Below, piece after piece: positions 1-7,785 of a DNA stretch of 58,255 bases. The translations under genes were made by a program, and so were the position numbers. Position 1 is the stretch's first letter, and each line of letters opens with the position of its first letter. Source of the DNA: JAUQQI01 sp042408785 (GTDB lineage Bacteria; Chloroflexota; Dehalococcoidia; JAUQQI01); contig JBHOQU010000052.1 of NCBI GenBank assembly GCA_042408785.1, forward strand, positions 1-58,255, in the 5' to 3' direction. The notes beneath the pieces were generated by a model. It did no database searches, was not told where the DNA came from, and saw nothing but the letters and a program-made list of their open reading frames with translations.

Positions 1-334
1 CCTTCTTAGCCCCTGCACTCTCTGCCCCGCTTCCCGCACGGCATAGTAGGCCCTGCTCTTACACAAAGGATGCCCAAGAGCCCTCAGCGCCAGGGCAACA
101 GCTCCATAGCTGCAGCACCGCCGGCCCTCCCAGACGCAGGGGGCTTTTGGCCTTGCTCACCCCCTTGGGATAGACCCTCAGGCAGTGGTACCTCTTCGCC
201 CGCACCTCATGGACCAGGGTATCCCGCAGACGCTTGGAATAAAGCTGCCGAAGATACAGGCGCTTGTCACCACAGCCAGGATAGGGACAGACCTGCGGCT
301 CCTCATATGCCTCAGGCTGCACATCAGCAAGCAC
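1..334 (-). pseudogene. Degraded zinc-ribbon transposase, N-terminal part, runs off the left edge
   Basis: Reading on the minus strand, a GTG at 334 behind an AAGGAGGGG ribosome site opens a reading frame with a CPYPGCG zinc-knuckle half, then KRLRDTLVHEVRAKRYHCL and RVYPKGVSKAK. This is the usual start of an insertion-sequence transposase with an N-terminal zinc ribbon. The second Cys pair expected between YHCLR and VYPKG is missing, consistent with a small in-frame deletion. Near 108-120 the homologous reading moves to another frame, where SYGAVALALRALGHPL and KSRAYYAVREAGQ continue to position 1. The gene is therefore both deleted and frameshifted and very unlikely to be active. The family assignment rests on remembered motif similarity; the IS family is not resolved. 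Confidence 0.7.
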
Positions 335-419
335 TTGTATTCCCCTCCTTCGGCATCTACGCCCGTCTATTATCCACGAAAAATACCCGCCAGTGAACAG
401 TCACGGAACGCCCCGGACC

Positions 420-448
420 TTGACAAAAGGGTAGGAACCAGCTAATAT
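420..448 (+). promoter_or_regulatory. Sigma-70-type promoter for the metal-regulator/ABC operon
   Basis: A TTGACA box at 420-425 is followed by exactly 17 bp and TAATAT at 443-448. This is the clearest two-box promoter in the window and points at the DtxR-family gene starting at 493. It lies 85-115 bp beyond the start of the dead transposase, so it may sit at or near the old element's end. Confidence 0.7.
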
Positions 449-473
449 TAACATAGAAATTAACCTTGATTAA
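443..473 (+). promoter_or_regulatory. AT-rich candidate operator of the DtxR/MntR-type regulator
   Basis: A very AT-rich stretch containing TAATATTA, TTAAC and GATTAA half-site-like pieces overlaps the -10 box and the expected transcription start, inside an otherwise very GC-rich sequence. DtxR-family proteins often bind such AT-rich inverted repeats at their own promoter. The symmetry here is imperfect, so this is only a candidate. Confidence 0.25.
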
Positions 474-492
474 ATCCTGCCGGAGGGACCGG

Positions 493-1155
493 ATGAAGCA
501 GGCCGTTGAGGATTACCTGAAGCTGATTTACAAGGTCCAGCAGCGCCAGCGTCGGGTCTCTACCTCGGCCATCGCCGAGGGTCTGGGCGTCAGCGCCCCG
601 GCCGCGACCAGTATGATTCAGCGCCTGGCCGAGATGGGCCTGCTCCGCTACACGCCCTACCGTGGCGTCGAGCTGACCGAGAAGGGCGCCCGCATTGCCC
701 TGGAGGTCATCCGCCACCACCGGCTCTGGGAGCTGTTCCTGGCCCGGGCCCTCAACATGCCCCTGGACGCCGTCCACGCTGAGGCCGAGCGGCTGGAGCA
801 TGCCCTCTCCGATGCCCTCGAAGACGCCATTGACGCCGCCCTCGGCTACCCCACGGTGGACCCCCACGGGGACCCGATACCCTCCAAAGACGGGACGATC
901 CAGGAGCCCGACTACATCCCCCTGGGCGCCCTCCCGGCCGGAACCCGGGCCTGGGTCCGGCGGGTGCCCGATACCGATCCGGCCCTTCTCCGCTACCTGG
1001 CGGACCTGGGACTGGTTCCGGGGGCGCTGGTCGACGTCAAAGAGGTGGCCCCCTTTAACGGTCCGGTCCACCTGCGGGTGGGGGACCGGGAGCATGCCAT
1101 CGGTCGGGAGGTCGCCGGCCGCATTTTCGTCGAACCTGTATCGGGTCAGGACTGA
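493..1155 (+). CDS. DtxR/MntR-family metal-dependent transcriptional regulator
   Basis: 220 aa. Residues 1-65 form the winged helix-turn-helix (VSTSAIAEGLGVSAPAATSM), residues 70-135 the dimerisation and metal-binding region, and about 145-217 a FeoA/SH3-like domain. Ligand-like residues are His76, Glu80, His95, Glu99, Glu102 and His103. Glu99 sits where iron-type DtxR/IdeR proteins have a Cys, which favours a manganese-type sensor. The ATG at 493 is chosen because GGAGG lies at 482-486; a TTG at 466 would be poorly placed. It is the first gene of the metal ABC operon and presumably represses it when the metal is replete. Which metal is inference. Confidence 0.88.
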   Translation: MKQAVEDYLKLIYKVQQRQRRVSTSAIAEGLGVSAPAATSMIQRLAEMGLLRYTPYRGVELTEKGARIALEVIRHHRLWELFLARALNMPLDAVHAEAERLEHALSDALEDAIDAALGYPTVDPHGDPIPSKDGTIQEPDYIPLGALPAGTRAWVRRVPDTDPALLRYLADLGLVPGALVDVKEVAPFNGPVHLRVGDREHAIGREVAGRIFVEPVSGQD

Positions 1156-1174
1156 GGTTTCAGGGGGCGGACCC

Positions 1175-2164
1175 GTGGACCGTTCCCGTTCACGCCAGTC
1201 CCGGCGAACCGTGTCGGTCCTCCTGCTGGCGGCCCTTTTGGCCCTTTCCGCCTGCGCCCCCATCGGCCGGGCGGCCGACCCCTCCGAGCTGGCCGGCCGG
1301 CCGGTGCGGGTGGTGACGACGACCGGTCTCATCGCCGACGCCGTGAGGCAGGTCGGGGGCAGTCGGGTGGAGGTCACGGCCCTGATGGGTCCCGGCGTTG
1401 ACCCCCACCTTTACAAGGCGCGGGAGGGCGACGTTTTGCGGCTGGCCCGGGCCGACATCGTCTTCTACCATGGCCTCCACCTGGAGGCCAAGATGGCGGA
1501 CGTCCTGTCCGAGATGGGCCGGTGGGTGCCGACCTATGCGGTGGGCAACGCCGTCGACCCGGCCGACCTCCTCTATCCGGAGGGGTCGGCCGGCAGTCCG
1601 GACCCCCACATCTGGTTTGATGTCCGTCTCTGGATGCGGGTGGTCGCCTCCATCGCCGATGCCCTGGCCGAGCGGGACCCGGCCCACCGGGAGGTTTACC
1701 GGGCCAACGCCGAGGCTTACCTGCGGGACCTGGCAGAGCTCGATGGGTGGGTCCGGGAGCAGGTTGGTCGGGTTCCCCCAGAACAGCGGGTGCTGGTTAC
1801 GGCCCACGACGCTTTCGGGTACTTTGCCCGGGCCTATAACTTCGAGGTCCGGGGGCTTCAGGGCATCAGCACCGTCGCCGAGGCCGGCATCGCCGACGTC
1901 CAGGAGCTGGCCGATTTCATCGTCCGGCGGCGCATTCGGGCGATTTTCGTCGAAAGCAGCGTGCCGGTTCGGAACATCGAGGCCGTCCAGGAGGCGGTGC
2001 GGGCCCGGGGTTGGGAGGTTGCCATCGGCGGCCAGCTTTACTCCGACTCCCTGGGCGAGCCGGACACCGAGGCGGGCACCTACACCGGAATGGTTCGCCA
2101 CAACGTTCGGACCATCGTCGAGGCCCTTGCCGGGCAAGCTTCCCCTCATGGAGGCAGCCGATGA
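1175..2164 (+). CDS. Metal ABC transporter substrate-binding lipoprotein (TroA/MntA/ZnuA family)
   Basis: 329 aa, starting at GTG behind GGGGGCGG. An arginine-rich start and hydrophobic stretch end in a lipobox (LSAC, Cys27), so it is a membrane-anchored lipoprotein. Cluster A-I metal-binding signatures are visible: DPH at about residue 78, DPHIWFD at about 145, VTAHDAF with His at about 211, and an Asp in YSDSLG near 290. This His3-Asp set is TroA/ZnuA-like. The long His-rich loop of many zinc-specific ZnuA proteins is absent, and the neighbouring MntR-like regulator favours manganese. The stop overlaps the next ATG (ATGA), so translation is coupled to the ATPase. Confidence 0.9.
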   Translation: MDRSRSRQSRRTVSVLLLAALLALSACAPIGRAADPSELAGRPVRVVTTTGLIADAVRQVGGSRVEVTALMGPGVDPHLYKAREGDVLRLARADIVFYHGLHLEAKMADVLSEMGRWVPTYAVGNAVDPADLLYPEGSAGSPDPHIWFDVRLWMRVVASIADALAERDPAHREVYRANAEAYLRDLAELDGWVREQVGRVPPEQRVLVTAHDAFGYFARAYNFEVRGLQGISTVAEAGIADVQELADFIVRRRIRAIFVESSVPVRNIEAVQEAVRARGWEVAIGGQLYSDSLGEPDTEAGTYTGMVRHNVRTIVEALAGQASPHGGSR

Positions 2165-2919
2165 CCCAGCCTCTTCCGAAGGACGCCCTTGCCGTCGAGG
2201 TCGCTGACCTCACCGTGGCTTACCGCGACCGACCGGTCCTGTGGGACGTGGATGTGGAGGTGCCGGCCGGGGTGCTTATGGCCGTCGTCGGCCCCAACGG
2301 GGCCGGCAAGACCACCCTCCTTAAGGCGCTGCTCGGGCTGGTCCGGCCGGCGGCCGGGACCGTCCGCATCTTCGGCCAGCCGATAAAAGCAATGCGGCAC
2401 CTGGTGGGCTACGTGCCCCAGCACCGGGAGGTCGACTGGGACTTTCCCACGAACGTCCTGGATGTGGTTATGATGGGCCGCTACGGCCACCTGGGCTGGT
2501 TGCGGCGGCCCGGAGCCCGGGAGCGGGCCATGGCCCTGGCTGCCCTGGAGCAGGTGGGAATGCGGGAGCTGGCCGACCGTCAGATAAGCCAGCTTTCCGG
2601 CGGCCAGCAGCAGCGGGTCTTCCTGGCCCGGGCCCTAGTCCAGGACGCCCAGATTTACCTGATGGACGAACCCTTCGCCGGGGTTGATGCCCTGACCGAG
2701 CGGGCGATCCTGAACGTAATGCGGTCCCTGCGGGCGGCGGGTAAGACCGTGGTGGTCGTCCACCATGACCTCCAGACGGTGCGGGAGTACTTCGACTGGG
2801 TGCTGCTGCTTAACGTGCGCCGGATCGCCTGCGGACCGGTCGCCGAGGTCTTTACCGAGGAAAACCTCCGCCAGACCTATGGGGGCCGGGCGGTGGCCCT
2901 GGAGGCCAGGAGGCCGTGA
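2161..2919 (+). CDS. Metal ABC transporter ATP-binding protein (TroB/MntB/ZnuC-like)
   Basis: 252 aa cytoplasmic ATPase. Walker A GPNGAGKT at residues 44-51, Q-loop in GYVPQHREVDWDFP (wording typical of the manganese/zinc family), ABC signature LSGGQQQR, Walker B YLMDEPFAGVD and H-loop VVHHD are all present and in order. It overlaps the binding-protein stop by 4 nt and the following permease start by 1 nt. It powers uptake of divalent metal delivered by the lipoprotein. Confidence 0.93.
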   Translation: MTQPLPKDALAVEVADLTVAYRDRPVLWDVDVEVPAGVLMAVVGPNGAGKTTLLKALLGLVRPAAGTVRIFGQPIKAMRHLVGYVPQHREVDWDFPTNVLDVVMMGRYGHLGWLRRPGARERAMALAALEQVGMRELADRQISQLSGGQQQRVFLARALVQDAQIYLMDEPFAGVDALTERAILNVMRSLRAAGKTVVVVHHDLQTVREYFDWVLLLNVRRIACGPVAEVFTEENLRQTYGGRAVALEARRP

Positions 2920-4085
2920 TGGGTCCACTGGACCGCTGGGTCTTGCTCCTCGCCGACCACACCATCCGAACGGTGGCGGCCGGGGCGGTGCTGATGGGGA
3001 TTACCAGCGGCGTTCTGGGGGTTTACGCCCTCCTGCGCCGCCAGAGCCTCCTGGGGGATGCCATGAGCCACGCAGCCCTGCCGGGTCTTGCCCTCGCCTT
3101 CCTGCTTACCCGGAGCAAGGAGTCGGCGTTTCTCCTGCTGGGGGCGGCCCTGGCGGCGTGGGTCGGAGCCCTCGGGATTATCGCCATCACCAACTACACC
3201 CGCCTTAAGCCTGACGCCGCCCTGGGAATCGTCCTTTCGGTCTTTTTCGGCTTCGGCCTAGTGCTCCTTACGGTGATTCAGCGGCTGCCCACGGCCGCCC
3301 AGGCCGGCCTTGACAAGTTCCTGTTCGGTCAGGCCGCAACCCTCCTTCAACGGGACGTGGTGGTCATTGGGGCCATCGCCACCCTGGCCTTGGGGGCCGT
3401 CGTCCTCGGCTGGAAGGAATTTAAGCTTTTAAGCTTCGACCCGGCCTTTGCCGCCGTTCAGGGATTTCCGGTCCGACTGCTGGACGTGGTGTTAACCAGC
3501 CTGATGGTTCTGGCCATCGTCGCCGGGTTGCAGACGGTCGGGGTCGTGCTGATGAGCGCCATGCTCATCGCCCCGGCTGCGGCCGCCCGCCAATGGACCG
3601 ACCGGCTTTCGACGATGGTGCTTTTAGCCGCCCTCTTCGGGGCGGCCGCCGGCATCGGCGGGGTGGTCTTGAGCAGTCTGGGGGATAGCCTCCCGACGGG
3701 CCCCACCATTGTGGTCTGCGCCAGCCTGCTGGTTTACGGGTCGTTGCTCTTTGCCCCCCACCGCGGGCTGGTCTGGCAGTGGCTGGTGGCCGGCCGCCGC
3801 CAGCGCGCGGTCAGGGCCCTCCAGGTGCTGGCCCAGCTTTACTGGCTTGGCACCCAGCATGGGGATCCCTTCCACCCCCATCCGGCCGGGGCCCTGCGGG
3901 CGCTGGCGGGTTCCGGGGTGGGGGCGAGCCTGGGCGAGCTGGCCCGGCGAAACTGGGTGCGCCGGCTGGATGACGGCCGGGTGGCCCTGACCCCGGAGGG
4001 TCTGGCGGCCGTCCTGGACTTCCTGCAGCAGGCCGCGCCGGACGCGCCCGCCAGGGCTGAGTCCAAACCGGAGGCGGGGCCATGA
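2919..4085 (+). CDS. Metal ABC transporter permease with C-terminal winged-helix-like extension (TroC-like)
   Basis: 388 aa. The first ~275 residues are the hydrophobic ABC-3 family permease, with LLGDAMSHAALPG, TAAQAGLDKFLFGQA and MLIAPAAAARQW segments. The last ~100 residues are soluble, end in RLDDGRVALTPEGLAAVL, and resemble a DtxR-type winged helix. ATG 2919 is preferred over GTG 2916 because AGGAGG at 2908-2913 gives normal spacing. The stop overlaps the next ATG. Family knowledge: such extended permeases occur in manganese/iron systems. What the extra domain senses is unknown. Confidence 0.88.
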   Translation: MGPLDRWVLLLADHTIRTVAAGAVLMGITSGVLGVYALLRRQSLLGDAMSHAALPGLALAFLLTRSKESAFLLLGAALAAWVGALGIIAITNYTRLKPDAALGIVLSVFFGFGLVLLTVIQRLPTAAQAGLDKFLFGQAATLLQRDVVVIGAIATLALGAVVLGWKEFKLLSFDPAFAAVQGFPVRLLDVVLTSLMVLAIVAGLQTVGVVLMSAMLIAPAAAARQWTDRLSTMVLLAALFGAAAGIGGVVLSSLGDSLPTGPTIVVCASLLVYGSLLFAPHRGLVWQWLVAGRRQRAVRALQVLAQLYWLGTQHGDPFHPHPAGALRALAGSGVGASLGELARRNWVRRLDDGRVALTPEGLAAVLDFLQQAAPDAPARAESKPEAGP

Positions 4086-5200
4086 CCGGCCTTCAGCTTG
4101 AGATCCAGCTGGTTGCGGTGCTGGCGGCGGCCGCCTGCGCCCTTTCGGGGACTTTTCTAGTCCTGCGGCGGGTGGCGCTGATAAGCGACGCCATCAGCCA
4201 CACCGTCCTGCTGGGTATCGTGGTCATGTTTCTGGTTACCCGGGACCTACATTCGCCCCTCCTGGTGATGGGGGCGGCCCTTACCGGGCTGGTGACCGTC
4301 GGGCTGGTTTCCCTCCTCCTTCGCACCGGCCTGGTGCGGGAGGATGCAGCCATCGGCCTGGTCTTCCCCCTCCTGTTCAGCATCGGCGTAATCCTTATCT
4401 CCTGGTACGCCGAATACGTCCACCTGGACGTGGATGCCGTCCTGCTGGGGGAGCTGGCCTTTGCCCCCTTTGACCGGCTGGAGGTGAACGGCCTCGACCT
4501 CGGACCCCGCCGGGCCTGGCTTATGGGGGCCATTCTGGCCCTTAACCTGTTCTTCGTGATGGCCCTTTACAAGGAGCTCAAGCTCACGGCCTTCGACCCG
4601 GGGCTGGCCGCCGTACTCGGCTTTTCCCCCGCCCTCGTCCACACCCTCCACCTGGGGGTGGTTTCGGTGACGGCGGTGGGGGCCTTTGACGCCGTGGGGG
4701 TAGTTCTGACGGTTGCTCTCTTTATCGTGCCCCCGGCAACGGCCCTGCTGCTGACCGACCGTCTGCCCGTAGTAATCGGCCTGGCCGTGGCCATTGGGGC
4801 GGCCTCGGCCGTCGGGGGTTACTGGGTGGCCCACACCTTTGACACCTCCATCGCCGGGTCCATGGCCACCCTGGGGGGCGTCTTCTTCGGGCTGGCCTTC
4901 CTCGGCTCGCCCACCCAGGGTCTGGTGGCCCGGGCCTTGCGGCACCGGCGGCAGCGGTGGGAGTTTGCCCTCCGCCTGCTGGTAATGCACCTGCTCACCC
5001 ACGAAGGCACCGCCGCCGAGGCCAGCGAGGCGGCCGCCGCAGAGCTGCCAGCCCACCTCCGCTGGGAGCCCCGGTTTGCGGCGGCGGTTGCCCGGCTCGC
5101 CGAGCAGGCCGGACTGGTGGAGCACCGCAATGGCCTGCTGGTGCTCACCCCCCGGGGGCGGGAGCTGGCCCGGGAGGTGATGCTCTACGGCACCGGCTAG
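4082..5200 (+). CDS. Metal ABC transporter permease with C-terminal winged-helix-like extension (TroD-like)
   Basis: 372 aa, second permease of the metal transporter and paralogue of its upstream neighbour. The ABC-3 core includes LISDAISHTVLLGI, REDAAIGLVFPLLF and FIVPPATALLLTDRL. The last ~90 residues again form a soluble helix-rich tail with a wing-like GLLVLTPRGRELA. Two different permeases suggest a heterodimeric pore. The gene ends the operon: its TAG shares the tetramer CTAG (5197-5200) with the stop of the convergent glycosyltransferase gene, and no separate terminator is visible. Confidence 0.88.
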   Translation: MTGLQLEIQLVAVLAAAACALSGTFLVLRRVALISDAISHTVLLGIVVMFLVTRDLHSPLLVMGAALTGLVTVGLVSLLLRTGLVREDAAIGLVFPLLFSIGVILISWYAEYVHLDVDAVLLGELAFAPFDRLEVNGLDLGPRRAWLMGAILALNLFFVMALYKELKLTAFDPGLAAVLGFSPALVHTLHLGVVSVTAVGAFDAVGVVLTVALFIVPPATALLLTDRLPVVIGLAVAIGAASAVGGYWVAHTFDTSIAGSMATLGGVFFGLAFLGSPTQGLVARALRHRRQRWEFALRLLVMHLLTHEGTAAEASEAAAAELPAHLRWEPRFAAAVARLAEQAGLVEHRNGLLVLTPRGRELAREVMLYGTG

Positions 5201-6102
5201 GCCGGACGCCTCGGCCCGGGCGGAATAAGGCCCCCGGCCTTGAGCAGGGCCAGGGCAAGACCCCAGCGCAGGTAGATGCCGGCCGTGACGACCCAGCGGA
5301 GCAGGGGCGGGTTGGCGGGGGCGTAGTGTTTTCGATAAAAAATTAGCATTGCCCGATAAAACTCGCGAACGGCCCGGGCCCGGGCCCGCCGGGTGCTTTC
5401 CCCCTTGTGGTGCAGAACCACCACCTTCGGATAGTAAAGTACCTTCCAGCCGCGGGCCTTGACCCGGAAGGCCAGGTCCAGGTCCTCGCCGTAAAGGAAG
5501 AAGTCTTCGTCCATCGGGCCGGCCGCTTCCAGGGCCTCCCGGCGGACCAGCATAAAGGCCCCCACCACCGAGTCCACCTCGGTCTCAACGTCTGGGTCCA
5601 GGTAGGTGAGGTTATACCGACCGAACCGCCGGCTTCGGGGGAAGAGGCGGCTTAAGCCCACCATCCGGTAGAAGGAGACCTCGGGGCTGGGGAAGCTCCG
5701 ACGGCAGGCCAGGTCGAGGCTTCCGTCGGGCCGAACCAGTTTCGGGCCGGCGATTCCCGCCTCCGGGTTGCGGTCAAGGTAGGCCACCATTTCGGCGATG
5801 CCTTCCGGAGGGACCTCAGTGTCGGGGTTGAGGAGCAGGATATAGCGGGGCGGGGGTGTCTGGGCCAGAAAATATCTTATGCCCAGGTTGTTGGCCGCGG
5901 AATACCCCCGGTTTTCGGCGCTTACGATGAGGTGAACCTGGGGGAACTCAGCGCGAACCAGGTCTGCCGAGCCGTCGGCGGAGCCGTTGTCGACGACGCA
6001 GACCGCCAGCTCCACCCCCCGGCTGGCCAGCACCGACCGGAGGCACTTCCGCAAAAGGTCGGCCACGTTGTAGCTGACGATAATGACCCCGACGTCCGGC
6101 AT
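5197..6102 (-). CDS. Family 2 glycosyltransferase (rhamnosyltransferase-like)
   Basis: 301 aa. GT-A fold signatures are GVIIVSYNVADLLRKCL at the N terminus, VVDNGSADGSADLV, the NPDTEVP metal-binding motif near residue 93 and FFLYGEDLDLAFRVKARGW (the ED motif of the acceptor region). The C-terminal 35 residues are hydrophobic and may dip into the membrane. It resembles WbbL-type rhamnosyltransferases acting on lipid-linked oligosaccharides at the cytoplasmic face; donor and acceptor cannot be read from the sequence. It is transcribed alone, divergently from the rhodanese-MBL gene. Confidence 0.85.
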   Translation of the reverse strand: MPDVGVIIVSYNVADLLRKCLRSVLASRGVELAVCVVDNGSADGSADLVRAEFPQVHLIVSAENRGYSAANNLGIRYFLAQTPPPRYILLLNPDTEVPPEGIAEMVAYLDRNPEAGIAGPKLVRPDGSLDLACRRSFPSPEVSFYRMVGLSRLFPRSRRFGRYNLTYLDPDVETEVDSVVGAFMLVRREALEAAGPMDEDFFLYGEDLDLAFRVKARGWKVLYYPKVVVLHHKGESTRRARARAVREFYRAMLIFYRKHYAPANPPLLRWVVTAGIYLRWGLALALLKAGGLIPPGPRRPA

Positions 6103-6118
6103 GGCCTGAACGGTCCCG

Positions 6119-6132
6119 TATTGTACTATAAA
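6119..6132. promoter_or_regulatory. Overlapping divergent -10 elements between glycosyltransferase and rhodanese-MBL genes
   Basis: On the plus strand TATAAA at 6127-6132 precedes the GTG at 6169. On the minus strand TATAGT (6130-6125) or TACAAT (6124-6119) precedes the ATG at 6102. The divergent promoters share the same AT-rich island in a 66-bp gap. No good -35 box is visible on either strand. Confidence 0.4.
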
Positions 6133-6168
6133 CTTAGGGCTGGCGCATCGCCAGAAAGGAGTTTTAGA

Positions 6169-7281
6169 GTGCCCGAAGGCTTGGATATCGGACCCGCCGA
6201 ACTACGGGACCTTTTCGCCCGGGGTGAGCCGGTGTTTATCCTGGACGTCCGCACCCCGGAAGAGTTTGTCGGCTGGCACATCCCTGGGGCGGTGAACGTC
6301 CCGGTGGATGTCGTCGAGGCCGACCCCGGCGCCGTCGCCCTGCCGGCCGACCGGCCGGTTATTGCGGTGTGCGCCCACGGGAACCGGTCGGCCCGGGCGG
6401 CGGCCGCCCTTCGGGCCCGGGGTATTGAGGCCTGGAGCTTGGCCGGGGGAATGGTCGGCTGGAACGCCGTTTACGAGGCGGTCACCGTGCCGGTGGGTCT
6501 GGCCGGGGTGGAGGTGATCCAGGTCAGGCGGCCCGGAAAGGGCTGCCTGGGCTACGTTATCCGGGTCGGGTCGGCCGCCGTGGTGGTCTGTCCCACCGCC
6601 CACGTCGAAGAGTTTCTCCGACCCGTCGATGAACGGGGCGCCCGGGTGGTTGCGGTGGCCGACACCCACCTGCATGCTGACCACGTGTCGGGGGCGCGGG
6701 AGCTGGCGGCTCGGACCGGGGCGGTCCTGCTGTTGAGCGGGTCGGAACCGTACGAGTTTGACGGTTTTGTGCCGATCCAAGACGGCCTCGAACTGCCCCT
6801 GGCCGATGGCCTTTCCCTGGTGGCCCTCACCACGCCGGGGCACACCCCCGGCTCGGTAACCTTTCGGCTGGGGGATGCGGCCCTCTTCACCGGGGATACC
6901 CTCTTTGTCGAAAGCATCGGTCGGCCGGACCTGCGGGAGGATGCCGAGGCCCAGGCCCGGCAGCTTTACCGAACCTACACCGAGCGGCTGGCCGGGCTCC
7001 CGGCCGGAATGCTGGTTCTGCCGGCCCATTTCAGCGAGGCCGTCCCCTACCGCTGGGGCGAGCCCATCGCCGCGCCCCTTGGGGCCGTCCTGGATGTCCT
7101 GCCTTTCCTGCGACTCTCCGAAGAAGAATTTGTCCGGCAGGTGCTGACCAACCTTCCGGAACAGCCGCCCAACTTCCGGGCAATTCAGCAGATTAACCGG
7201 AGAGGGCTTCTGCCGGTTCCGGCCGAGCTGGCCGAGCTGGAGGCGGGCCCGAACCGGTGTGGGGTGCGCCTGGGTCCTTAA
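6169..7281 (+). CDS. Rhodanese-metallo-beta-lactamase fusion (persulfide dioxygenase/sulfurtransferase-like)
   Basis: 370 aa. The N-terminal ~105 residues are a rhodanese domain with the active loop CAHGNRSA; Cys is the presumed persulfide carrier. The rest is a metallo-beta-lactamase fold with the THLHADHVSG metal motif, TPGHTPGSV, FTGDTLFVESIGRPDL and LPAHF. The second half resembles ETHE1-type persulfide dioxygenases. Domain order is rhodanese first, the reverse of better-known fusions. GTG 6169 is chosen because AAAGGA lies 8 nt upstream. The stop abuts mogA. A role in sulfide or persulfide oxidation is inferred from the fold; activity is not demonstrable here. Confidence 0.85.
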   Translation: MPEGLDIGPAELRDLFARGEPVFILDVRTPEEFVGWHIPGAVNVPVDVVEADPGAVALPADRPVIAVCAHGNRSARAAAALRARGIEAWSLAGGMVGWNAVYEAVTVPVGLAGVEVIQVRRPGKGCLGYVIRVGSAAVVVCPTAHVEEFLRPVDERGARVVAVADTHLHADHVSGARELAARTGAVLLLSGSEPYEFDGFVPIQDGLELPLADGLSLVALTTPGHTPGSVTFRLGDAALFTGDTLFVESIGRPDLREDAEAQARQLYRTYTERLAGLPAGMLVLPAHFSEAVPYRWGEPIAAPLGAVLDVLPFLRLSEEEFVRQVLTNLPEQPPNFRAIQQINRRGLLPVPAELAELEAGPNRCGVRLGP

Positions 7282-7785
7282 ATGGCCGAAATTCGGGTTG
7301 CCATCCTGACGGTGAGCGACGGGGTGGCCGCCGGCCGGCGGGAGGACCGGAGCGGCGAGGTCATTCGGCAAGTGGCGACGGAGGCCGGCTGGGTGGTGGT
7401 CGATTACCGGGTCGTGCCCGACGAGGCTCCCCTGATTATGCGGGCCCTTCGGGAGTGGGCCGACGCCGGGGCGGCCGACCTCATCCTGACCACCGGCGGG
7501 ACCGGCGTGGCGCCCCGGGACGTAACCCCAGAAGCTACGGCCGCGGTGGTCGAGCGGCCGGTTCCCGGCCTGGCCGAGGCGATCCGGCTTAAAAGCCTGG
7601 AATTCACCCCCTTTGCCATGCTGAGCCGGGGGATGGCTGGCATCCGGGGCCGGAGCCTGATCGTGAACCTGCCCGGGAATCCCCAGGGGGTGCGCCAGGC
7701 CCTGGAGATTATTCGGCCGACCCTGCCCCACGCGGTGGGGCTTCTGCGGGAGGAACCCACCGACCACCGGCCCCATGCGCATTGA
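7282..7785 (+). CDS. Molybdenum cofactor biosynthesis protein MogA/MoaB family
   Basis: 167 aa. It starts directly after the preceding stop. RVAILTVSDGVAAG, LILTTGGTGVAPRDVTPEA and VNLPGNPQGVRQALE are the conserved phosphate- and molybdopterin-binding segments of the MogA/MoaB fold, which adenylylates molybdopterin before metal insertion. The length fits the stand-alone family. It overlaps trmD by 11 nt, so the three genes from 6169 are probably one transcript. No other molybdopterin gene is in the window, so MogA versus MoaB cannot be settled. Confidence 0.9.
   Translation: MAEIRVAILTVSDGVAAGRREDRSGEVIRQVATEAGWVVVDYRVVPDEAPLIMRALREWADAGAADLILTTGGTGVAPRDVTPEATAAVVERPVPGLAEAIRLKSLEFTPFAMLSRGMAGIRGRSLIVNLPGNPQGVRQALEIIRPTLPHAVGLLREEPTDHRPHAH

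Noticed and set aside
5197..5200. Overlapping stops of convergent genes (CTAG; also TTAG at 40755-40758)
   Set aside because: This is a natural outcome of compact convergent genes, so it is not raised as a separate finding.
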